From Thermotogae bacterium (GTDB lineage: Bacteria; Thermotogota; Thermotogae; Petrotogales; Kosmotogaceae), in contig QNAR01000017.1 of the NCBI GenBank assembly GCA_003643975.1, forward strand, positions 1 to 13,927: DNA of 13,927 nt, in the 5' to 3' direction. Positions 7,347 to 13,927 of this stretch are shown piece after piece; the stretch's first letter is position 1; each line of letters opens with the position of its first letter. Under the pieces are notes generated by a model that saw nothing but the letters and a program-made list of their open reading frames with translations, was not told the origin of the DNA and made no database searches. The translations under genes were made by a program, and so were the position numbers.

Positions 7347-8528
7347 ATGGCAAGGAATAAGAGAAAGGTTTTTTTATTCACTTCAATGGGAGGATTTTTC
7401 AACTTCGGTTTTTCAGCAATAGCCTTTGGAAGTGCCCTCCCCGCTATTGAAAGAAGTTTGAATATTGACCACGAAAAGGCGGGTTTGATCCTAGCGACTT
7501 CGTCTCTTGGTTTTTTCTCTGCAGCTTTCTTTACCATGGTTTTCGGGAAGAAGATAGGGGCCTTTAAGTCTCTTGCCCTGTCGATGTTAATCAATACCGT
7601 TGCGCTCTTCTTAATAACAGGAGCACGAGCTTTTCTATGGCTTTTCGTTTCTTATCTTCTTTTGAATTTTGGCAATGGCTTGCTGGAAATCGATTCTGGA
7701 GTAGGTGCTTCAATCATTGAAAAGAAGAAACGGGGGTCAATTCTCAATTTAATGCATTCTCTCTACGCTCTTGGAGCAATTTTATCACCAGTGATTGTAT
7801 CCCTGTTTTTAAAAAACGAAGGGGATTGGTGGATACCTTTTTTGATTGCCGCATTGAGCAATAGTCTCGTTCTCATTTTTAGTATGGGGTTACTTTCTGT
7901 TAAACTGGAAACTCCTGAGGGAAAAAGCGAAAATTTGGAAAAAAACATAAACGACAGCCAAAAAGACCCCTTTTTTTGGCTGATAATGTTAGGTGTCTTT
8001 CTCTATGTGGGCTATGAAGTGGGATTTTCTTCATGGCTTGCTGCATATGTTTACGATGTTAAGGAGATGAGCATAAGGTTAGCTGCTCTCTTCCCTTCAT
8101 TGTTATGGCTTGGGCTACTGATCGGGCGTTTGCTTGCTGGGGTTTTTCTGGAAAGAGTGGGATATAGCAAAACGATGCTTATTTTGACCACAATATCTCT
8201 TCTTTCATTTATTGGGGTTCTTTATGCCAAGTCTGGTATTTTGATAAGTTTACTTGTTTTTGGGGCTGGTTTTGGATTTTCTGCTATGTTTCCCACACTC
8301 CAAGCTACTCTATTGAGAGGCAGTAAATTAACTGCCGAAATATCCGTAAGCTCATTTACTTTTGCGGCTTCACTTGGAGCGACTTTTTCAAGTTATTTTA
8401 TCGGTTTTGTCGGAAAACTCTTTGGCCTTGGAGCGGGCATCTTGTTGATTCTCTTTATGATTTTAATGGAAATGTTCGTTGTGATCACTTTGTACAGGAG
8501 GGAAAGGCTTGAAGGAAGAGAAGCATGA
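7347..8528 (+). CDS. MFS transporter, FucP-like sugar/solute permease type
   Basis: This 393-residue inner-membrane secondary transporter has about 12 hydrophobic segments in two halves, separated by a polar loop near 186-208. Two landmarks fit the fucose-permease-like MFS branch: NFGNGLLEIDSGVGAS near 107-122 with LNLMHSLYALGAILSP at 133-148, and LYVGYEVGFSSWLAAYVYD near 219-237. The substrate cannot be read from sequence; sugars or small organic solutes are usual for the branch. The start ATG is preceded by AGGAGGAG, nine bases after the previous stop. Its last 20 bases overlap the start of the flavoprotein gene, which argues for coupled translation and possibly a shared substrate. Confidence 0.92.
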   Translation: MARNKRKVFLFTSMGGFFNFGFSAIAFGSALPAIERSLNIDHEKAGLILATSSLGFFSAAFFTMVFGKKIGAFKSLALSMLINTVALFLITGARAFLWLFVSYLLLNFGNGLLEIDSGVGASIIEKKKRGSILNLMHSLYALGAILSPVIVSLFLKNEGDWWIPFLIAALSNSLVLIFSMGLLSVKLETPEGKSENLEKNINDSQKDPFFWLIMLGVFLYVGYEVGFSSWLAAYVYDVKEMSIRLAALFPSLLWLGLLIGRLLAGVFLERVGYSKTMLILTTISLLSFIGVLYAKSGILISLLVFGAGFGFSAMFPTLQATLLRGSKLTAEISVSSFTFAASLGATFSSYFIGFVGKLFGLGAGILLILFMILMEMFVVITLYRRERLEGREA

Positions 8529-9633
8529 CGTCATAGTTATTGGAGCCGGTCCTGCTGGCTGTGCAGCAGCGAAAATTCTTTCTGAAAACGGTGCTAAAGT
8601 TTTATTGCTTGACAAATTTGGTTTCAACAAAGAGAAGGGTTGTGGAGGCGGTCTTACCCCGAAAGCTGTGAGGTTGCTCAAAAAGATCTTTCCGGTTATA
8701 CAATTGAAAGCAAATCCTGTGAAAAAGCTTGAATTACACTATGGATTTGAGGGACATAGCAAGAAGGTGTGCGGTATGCTTTTCAACCGGCCATTATTCC
8801 ACGTTACCTCCAGATCCACATTAGATAGAGATTTGCTGAAGGTTACAGCTGAATCTAGTGTCAGCTTCAGAAAAGAGAGAGTGCGATTTATCAGAAAGAC
8901 TGGTGAACTCTTTGTGGTAGAGACTGATAATCAGAGTTATCGGGCTGAATATGTAATTATTGCTGCAGGCGTATTTGGTTCAAGACTGTTAACAGACACT
9001 ATTAAACAAAGATACTCTAATATTGTTCATTATAAAGCGCCAAAGCTTTCGAATGCTGTTTCCCTAATCTTTTTCGAGAATGGTTATGCTTGGTACTTTC
9101 CCGGGCTAGAAGAAGCTTCCATAGGCTCAGGGGTCTATGTGGAAGGAAATCCTTCTTTTTATATATCGAAAGAAAATCTAAGTATAACACCTTATAAAAT
9201 TCCTGAAAATGAAGAATATCACGTAACACCAATTCCGGATTTCTCAGTTGAATTTGCTTATGAGGTTAATGAGTTTATGGAAGGGTGTCTTGTCATAGGA
9301 GATAGTGCGGGACTGGTTGATAGCTGGACAGGTGAAGGGATCAGTTATGCCCTTTACTCTGGCATGTTAGCGGCAAGAGCTGTTATGAAATATAGAAAAT
9401 CGAAGCTTAACAAAAATTATCTTCGAGAGCTCCGGCCTTTGATGGAAAATCTTGTAATGGCAACGGGATTACGCAACAGCTTTTTGAGAAATTTCCCGGA
9501 AAAAATCCAGTTAGTCAAGGACAAAAGGTTTGCACGACTTTTCTTTACATATGTTTCATGTTTTTCAAAAAGTGTTCTTGGATTAGCCTTAAAAAGCTAT
9601 CTTATACCCGGGCACAAAGTTAGAATTGATTGA
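8509..9633 (+). CDS. Geranylgeranyl-reductase-family FAD-dependent oxidoreductase
   Basis: This 374-residue flavoprotein has an N-terminal FAD dinucleotide fold, VIVIGAGPAGCAAAKIL at about 8-24, ending in the acidic LLLDK. The family signature KGCGGGLTPKAVRLL lies near 43-57. The second FAD motif VIGDSAGLVDSWTGEGISYA is at about 262-281. This is the GGR/p-hydroxybenzoate-hydroxylase-like group, whose members reduce isoprenoid double bonds or hydroxylate aromatics. It is short compared with archaeal GGRs (about 390-450), mostly through a small C-terminus. The start is TTG at 8509, inside the MFS gene, with AGGAGG seven bases upstream. The substrate is unknown. Archaeal-type ether lipids are not expected in this bacterial setting, so an isoprenoid or a transported aromatic compound is a better guess. 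Confidence 0.88.
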   Translation: MKEEKHDVIVIGAGPAGCAAAKILSENGAKVLLLDKFGFNKEKGCGGGLTPKAVRLLKKIFPVIQLKANPVKKLELHYGFEGHSKKVCGMLFNRPLFHVTSRSTLDRDLLKVTAESSVSFRKERVRFIRKTGELFVVETDNQSYRAEYVIIAAGVFGSRLLTDTIKQRYSNIVHYKAPKLSNAVSLIFFENGYAWYFPGLEEASIGSGVYVEGNPSFYISKENLSITPYKIPENEEYHVTPIPDFSVEFAYEVNEFMEGCLVIGDSAGLVDSWTGEGISYALYSGMLAARAVMKYRKSKLNKNYLRELRPLMENLVMATGLRNSFLRNFPEKIQLVKDKRFARLFFTYVSCFSKSVLGLALKSYLIPGHKVRID

Positions 9634-9653
9634 TGAAAATAGGGGGAATCACA

Positions 9654-11360
9654 TTGAAAGTAAACGGGGAAAGGACTAAGGCTCTTATTGAAATGATCAG
9701 CGGATTTACTCGTTCGCGGGGAAGCAAATCATACCGAGAACTAGTTGAAAAGTTAATTGCTCATCTCAGAAGGATAGGAGTACCGTCAACTTCAATAAAC
9801 ATAAAGGAATACGCTTGTGATGGCGTAACGAAATACGGTAATTATACATCAACAATGGTTTGGGAACCAATTAAAGCTGAACTTTGGTTGAAAAAGCCGC
9901 GTGAACAATTTATTACTTCCTTTAGGAATTCTCCTACTGCGTTGCTTTTTGGGAGTGCAGCAACTAATGGTTGGGCAGAACTTCAACTTGTGGAATATAA
10001 AGGCCCGGGAGATTATGCAGGAAAAGCTGTTCTGGCAAAAGAAGACCCTGTTAAAGTATTCAAAGATGCGGTTGTCAACGGGGGTGCGAAGGCTCTTATT
10101 CTTAGCTACATGAGAGGAAAATGCCCTGAGATAGGGCGGGAACCAAAAACTAACCCTGATGTGGTGAACTATCTGAGTATTCCCAACACTCTTGAAGATT
10201 ACAATTACAGAGCCTTTGGCTTCTCTATTTCAGAAAAGCATTTCAACTTTTTAAAAAAGTTGCTGGGAAAAAATTCAGTAGTAGTGATAAATGCCGAAGT
10301 TGAAACAAAAGTTATGAAGGGTTCAATACAGGTATTGGAAATTGACCTGACTAAAAAGCAAAATCCATACGTGCTGATAACCGCCCATTTATGTCACCCT
10401 TCTCCTGGAGCAAATGATAATGCCAGCGGTTCCGCACTTGCACTTGAACTTGCAGGGATAATATCAAAAGAAAAGGGGTTTCCTCCAACGAAAATTGCAT
10501 TAATGCCAGAATTCTTTGGAAGTACACCTTACGCTCTTGAAATGAAAAGAGAAAGTTCCATGCCGTTTTTGACTATTAATCTTGACATGGTCGGCGAAGA
10601 TCAGAAAAAAACGGGAAGTTCATTGCTGCTCACGGAGACCCCGCCGGTATTACCAAAAAGGTACGATTTCCTGCTCGAATACAACCTCTTAAAACATATG
10701 CCACGTTGTGACGGGATACCCATTAAGAGATATTACAGACTTCCATATAGTGCGGGATCTGACCACTGCCCATTTACCGCCATGGGCGTAAGCTCTCCTT
10801 TCTTAGGCCATTTGCCTGATCGCTATTATCATACAGATGCAGACAGTCCTGATAAAGTGGACTGTAAAGAACTTGAGTGGGTGGGAAATTCCGTTCTGGA
10901 CAGTTTATTGGAACTGATATCAACGAATCCTAAATTAGATGCCTATATAAAAAGCAAAGAAGTATCGGAATTCGTTTATTACTGTGAAAACATAAGAGGC
11001 AAACCCGGAAGCAGAGAGTTATTCTCCTCTTTTTTGAAAGCTTTCGAGGCACGAAAACATGGTTTTGATTCACTTTACTCTCAGAATTCATTTATACATT
11101 CTCGTAAGAAATTAATCCCGAATTTTGAAGGCTCGATTGGATTTGACTGGTACTATGCCCTTCCAGAGCAGTTAAAAAAAACATTGAATTTGAATGTTAC
11201 ATCTTTGGCAGAATTAATTACCGTGTCAGCAAATATAATAGGAAGTAGAGAATCCACCGAATTGCTTGCAGAAATTTATTACGGAGTTCCACAAAAAGCT
11301 GTATCGGGGTTCATAGATTTTTTGGTGGACAATGGCTACTTTATGGAGGGAGAATTTTGA
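9654..11360 (+). CDS. M28-like aminopeptidase, DUF4910 type, with C-terminal winged-helix-like region
   Basis: This 568-residue zinc-peptidase-like protein has candidate metal ligands in the M28 order: His245 (TAHLCHP), Asp255 (PGANDNASG), Glu286 (MPEFFGS), Asp311 (NLDMVGED) and His393 (RYYHTDADSPDKVD). The usual M28 Glu-Glu pair is Glu-Phe here, so the general-base position needs checking. Residues about 1-230 form the insertion seen in DUF4910 proteins. The last 100 residues look like a winged helix, as in the HTH often attached to this family. A longer start (TTG 9630 or ATG 9633) is open, but AGGGGG at 9641-9646 fits TTG 9654 with seven bases of spacing. It follows the flavoprotein and overlaps murA by four bases. 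The substrate is unknown; trimming of peptides, possibly cell-wall-linked, is speculative. Confidence 0.88.
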   Translation: MKVNGERTKALIEMISGFTRSRGSKSYRELVEKLIAHLRRIGVPSTSINIKEYACDGVTKYGNYTSTMVWEPIKAELWLKKPREQFITSFRNSPTALLFGSAATNGWAELQLVEYKGPGDYAGKAVLAKEDPVKVFKDAVVNGGAKALILSYMRGKCPEIGREPKTNPDVVNYLSIPNTLEDYNYRAFGFSISEKHFNFLKKLLGKNSVVVINAEVETKVMKGSIQVLEIDLTKKQNPYVLITAHLCHPSPGANDNASGSALALELAGIISKEKGFPPTKIALMPEFFGSTPYALEMKRESSMPFLTINLDMVGEDQKKTGSSLLLTETPPVLPKRYDFLLEYNLLKHMPRCDGIPIKRYYRLPYSAGSDHCPFTAMGVSSPFLGHLPDRYYHTDADSPDKVDCKELEWVGNSVLDSLLELISTNPKLDAYIKSKEVSEFVYYCENIRGKPGSRELFSSFLKAFEARKHGFDSLYSQNSFIHSRKKLIPNFEGSIGFDWYYALPEQLKKTLNLNVTSLAELITVSANIIGSRESTELLAEIYYGVPQKAVSGFIDFLVDNGYFMEGEF

Positions 11361-12625
11361 GTCAAATAATCGTTTCAGGAGAGAAAAGGCTTGAAGGAAC
11401 AGTGGATATAAGCGGTTCAAAGAACGCAGCTCTTCCAATACTTGCAGCCACTGTCATGATTGATGAACCTGTGGTCGTAAAAAACGTTCCCGAGCTCAGG
11501 GATGTTCACACTATGCTCTCCATTCTTCAAAGGATAGGCAAAAAAGTTTCGTTCGAGCATGGAGCAGTGTTTATAGAACCTGGAGATATACTTTTGGGAA
11601 GCGTCCCTTACGATCTTGTGGGAAAAATGAGAGCTTCTTTCAATCTTTTTGGACCATTGGTTATGGCGTGTGGTTGGGCCAGGGTTGGAAAACCAGGTGG
11701 TTGTAACATAGGACAAAGGCCTGTTGATTATCATGTCAAAGGCTTGAAGCGCTTTGGGCTGAAGATAGTAGAAGAACATGGCGATGTATATGGTGAATTG
11801 CCTCCAGAATTTGAGAATACAATTGAATATGAATTACCGTTTAGAAGTGTTGGTGCTACCGAGCAACTCATGACCACTGCTGCATTAATGGAAGGAACAG
11901 AAGTGGTTATAAGAAATGCCGCTAAAGAACCTGAAATTGTAGATCTTCAAAACTTTCTCAACAAAGCAGGTGCAACAATCACCGGTGCGGGTACAAACAC
12001 GATCCATATCAAAGGCGTTAAAAAGTTGTATGGAACAGAGTACAATGTTATCCCTGACAGAATAGAGGCCGGGACATACTTACTTGCTGGGGTTATTACC
12101 CGAGGCAGTGTTGAAGTTAAACACGTTATCCCAGACCATTTAGAAGCTCTGCTAAATATTTTGAAAGAGATGGGCACTGAAATCACAGTAGGTAATGATA
12201 CGGTGCGAGTTACTGCTTTCAACAAATTGAAACCTGTTAAAGTTAGTGCTAAACCTTATCCTGGGTTTCCAACGGACTTACAGCCGATTATCACTGCTGT
12301 ACTTGCTACAATTGAAGGAGAATCTGTGGTAGAAGAGTCGGTTTTTGAAAATCGATTCGGTTATGTTGATGAAATGAACAGAATGGGTGCTCAAATCAAG
12401 GTCAAAGATCGAAAGGCTTATATAAAAGGGATTGCAAAATTGAGTGGCGCTGAAATTAATGCCCCGGATATAAGGGCAGCTGCTGCACTTGTTATTGCCG
12501 GAATGGCCGCTGAAGGTGAAACGATTGTCCATAATGCCGGGCATATTTTCAGAGGTTATGAAAAGCTAAGGGAAAAATTCACATCTATTGGCGCCTATTT
12601 AAGAGTTTATCCCGATGAGGAGTGA
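11357..12625 (+). CDS. murA: UDP-N-acetylglucosamine 1-carboxyvinyltransferase
   Basis: MurA transfers enolpyruvate from PEP to UDP-GlcNAc, the first committed step of peptidoglycan synthesis in the cytosol. The protein has 422 residues, the normal length. Lys22 and Asn23 lie in ISGSKNAALP. The catalytic Cys116 is in GGCNIGQRPVDYH, so the fosfomycin-sensitive cysteine is present rather than the Asp variant. FPTDLQP and VFENRFGYVDEMNRMGA near the C-terminus match the second active-site face. The start is TTG 11357, overlapping the peptidase stop by four bases, with GGAGGG six bases upstream. Its place in a chain with signalling and envelope genes suggests coordinated expression. Confidence 0.97.
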   Translation: MSQIIVSGEKRLEGTVDISGSKNAALPILAATVMIDEPVVVKNVPELRDVHTMLSILQRIGKKVSFEHGAVFIEPGDILLGSVPYDLVGKMRASFNLFGPLVMACGWARVGKPGGCNIGQRPVDYHVKGLKRFGLKIVEEHGDVYGELPPEFENTIEYELPFRSVGATEQLMTTAALMEGTEVVIRNAAKEPEIVDLQNFLNKAGATITGAGTNTIHIKGVKKLYGTEYNVIPDRIEAGTYLLAGVITRGSVEVKHVIPDHLEALLNILKEMGTEITVGNDTVRVTAFNKLKPVKVSAKPYPGFPTDLQPIITAVLATIEGESVVEESVFENRFGYVDEMNRMGAQIKVKDRKAYIKGIAKLSGAEINAPDIRAAAALVIAGMAAEGETIVHNAGHIFRGYEKLREKFTSIGAYLRVYPDEE

Positions 12626-12630
12626 ATTTA

Positions 12631-13578
12631 GTGGCTTTCCCTTCATATCTTGAGGCCTTAAACAATGGAAAATTGAGGGAAATTATTAAATCTCTTGAGG
12701 CGCATTTGGAAAGCTGCCAATTGTGCCCCAAAGAGTGTAAGGTAAACAGATATCACTCAGTGGGTATATGTGGCCAAGGCTCCACAGCTAAAATAAGTGC
12801 ATCTGTTCTCCATTATGGTGAAGAACCCCCTCTTGTTGGTGACGGCGGTGCTGGGGCAGTTTTTTTCAGCGGCTGCTCTATGAAATGTGTGTATTGCCAG
12901 AACTTTGGCTTTAGCCAGCTGAATCGGGGCAATGAAATCGACGCAAAGGAACTCGGCAAGATTTTTTTGAAAATTCAGAATCAGGGAGGCGAAACACTGG
13001 ATCTGGTAACACCCACACCTCATCTACCTTCAATACTCAAAGCTTTGGAATACGCAGCTGAAAGGGGTTTTTCTCTTCCGATAGTGTATAACACCAGTGG
13101 CTATGAAAAAGTCGAAACACTAAAATTACTCGAAGGAATTGTGGATATCTATCTTGCGGATATTCGTTATACCTCAGACATTATGGGGAAAAAGTACTCC
13201 GGAGTACCGGATTATTGGACTGTAACCAAAAGAGCCATCAAAGAAATGTACAGGCAAGTTGGCCCGTTCAAAAGCGAAAGAGATTTTCTAAAAGGTTTGA
13301 TAATAAGGCATCTAGTATTGCCTGAAAAAATATCTGGAACTGAAGAAATGCTTGATTTTCTTGCATTTGAACTATCGTTATCGGTACCGATTTCACTGAT
13401 GTCTCAATACAAACCAGTTTACAAAGCCTTCGAATACCCAGAATTGGCGAGAAGAATTACTTCGCAGGAGTACAATCGCGTCCTGGAGCTTTTAGAACAT
13501 TACGGCTTTGAGGGGTGGATGCAATACTTTGATAAAAATGAAGAGTTTAGGGTGAAACCATTGTTGGAGGAATCATGA
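12631..13578 (+). CDS. PflA-like radical SAM protein (COG1313 type)
   Basis: This 315-residue radical SAM enzyme has CxxxCxxC at Cys82, Cys86 and Cys89 (FSGCSMKCVYCQNF), the 4Fe-4S site that cleaves SAM. Four further cysteines near the N-terminus (29, 32, 36, 47; CQLCPKEC and GICG) may hold a second cluster or zinc and are typical of this group. The family is annotated as related to pyruvate-formate-lyase activating enzyme, but no glycyl-radical enzyme lies nearby, so activase function is unproven. The earlier GTG at 12622 overlaps the GAGGAG Shine-Dalgarno (12617-12622), so GTG 12631 is preferred with eight bases of spacing. It begins five bases after the murA stop and overlaps mrpE by four bases. 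Confidence 0.93.
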   Translation: MAFPSYLEALNNGKLREIIKSLEAHLESCQLCPKECKVNRYHSVGICGQGSTAKISASVLHYGEEPPLVGDGGAGAVFFSGCSMKCVYCQNFGFSQLNRGNEIDAKELGKIFLKIQNQGGETLDLVTPTPHLPSILKALEYAAERGFSLPIVYNTSGYEKVETLKLLEGIVDIYLADIRYTSDIMGKKYSGVPDYWTVTKRAIKEMYRQVGPFKSERDFLKGLIIRHLVLPEKISGTEEMLDFLAFELSLSVPISLMSQYKPVYKAFEYPELARRITSQEYNRVLELLEHYGFEGWMQYFDKNEEFRVKPLLEES

Positions 13579-13927
13579 TTTTCTTTTTTTCAATATTTGT
13601 CTGGATGATGCTGTCACCTTCGATGAAGTTAGAAAACTTCATATTCGCTGTCATTTCAGCCAGTGTTTCCTGGGTTGTTGGGAAAAAGGTAATTCCAAAA
13701 GGAAACGCTGCAGGCGCTGTTAAGGTCATTCTTACGAATATTCCTATAGCGGTAATCCAGGCTTTTAAAATGCTCTTTACTGTCCAACTTTTCTCAACCT
13801 CTGAAATCACTTCTCCAGAAAACCGGATAGAGGAATTCGGAAAGATTGTATCAATAACCCTGACACCTAAGGAATTAGTTGTGCTTAAGGAAGAAAGCAA
13901 GCTGATTATCCACGAGGTGAAAAAGGA
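13575..13927 (+). CDS. mrpE: Na+/H+ antiporter subunit E, Mrp/Mnh type (3' end cut off)
   Basis: This is the start of a small membrane subunit (PF01899-like) of multisubunit Mrp-type cation/proton antiporters, also found in membrane-bound hydrogenase and related complexes. The 117 codons visible show two hydrophobic segments (2-14 and 22-34), a third around 48-68, and the family-like tail IVSITLTPKELVV at about 91-103 followed by a short strand. The ATG overlaps the radical SAM stop as ATGA, with GGAGG just upstream. The stop lies beyond the window. MrpE genes normally precede other mrp subunits, so mrpF and mrpG are expected next. The call rests on this pattern; the similarity is moderate. 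Confidence 0.85.
   Translation, partial: MIFFFSIFVWMMLSPSMKLENFIFAVISASVSWVVGKKVIPKGNAAGAVKVILTNIPIAVIQAFKMLFTVQLFSTSEITSPENRIEEFGKIVSITLTPKELVVLKEESKLIIHEVKK

Noticed and set aside
13547..13900. 117-codon minus-strand ORF at the right end
   Set aside because: It is antisense to mrpE, which has a Shine-Dalgarno, membrane segments and a family-like tail.

Overview
The window looks like chromosomal DNA of a Thermotogota bacterium, most likely Kosmotogaceae-like. The basis is moderate-to-low GC, heavy AGA/AGG arginine use, strong Shine-Dalgarno (SD) sequences, frequent TTG/GTG starts, gene packing with many overlaps, and a combination of M3 oligoendopeptidase, MurA, PflA-like radical SAM protein and an Mrp-type antiporter subunit. 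The taxon is inferred from style and gene content, not from a search. No mobile element, CRISPR array, tRNA or rRNA was seen.

Layout. Positions 1-391 (minus) hold the N-terminal 130 codons of dnaX (DNA polymerase III tau/gamma), cut by the window edge. Positions 518-2311 (minus) hold pepF, an M3 oligoendopeptidase upstream of and co-oriented with dnaX. A divergent spacer with a 10-bp inverted repeat separates pepF from a small VOC-fold protein (2482-2856, plus). A 394-base non-coding stretch follows (2857-3250), with a probable terminator and a competing stem. From 3251 to the right edge, nine plus-strand genes sit close together or overlap: a large diguanylate cyclase with an alpha-helical and GAF-like sensory part, a class I SAM methyltransferase, a membrane-anchored coiled-coil protein of unknown function, an MFS permease, a geranylgeranyl-reductase-like flavoprotein, an M28-like DUF4910-type aminopeptidase, murA, a PflA-like radical SAM protein, and the start of mrpE/mnhE.

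How the genes fit together. The nine-gene array has gaps of no more than about 20 bases and overlaps of 4 to 20 bases, so it is probably one transcription unit with translational coupling. It mixes c-di-GMP signalling, small-molecule transport and redox, peptide processing, the first committed step of peptidoglycan synthesis, and the beginning of a likely Na+/H+ antiporter or ion-coupled respiratory complex operon. The unknown part is the block from 3251 to 11360. It contains a cyclase with an unusual regulatory half, a methyltransferase, an anchored protein and a permease-flavoprotein pair overlapping by 20 bases, all upstream of a cell-wall gene. I see no single complete known system, and I do not claim a new defence or mobile system here.
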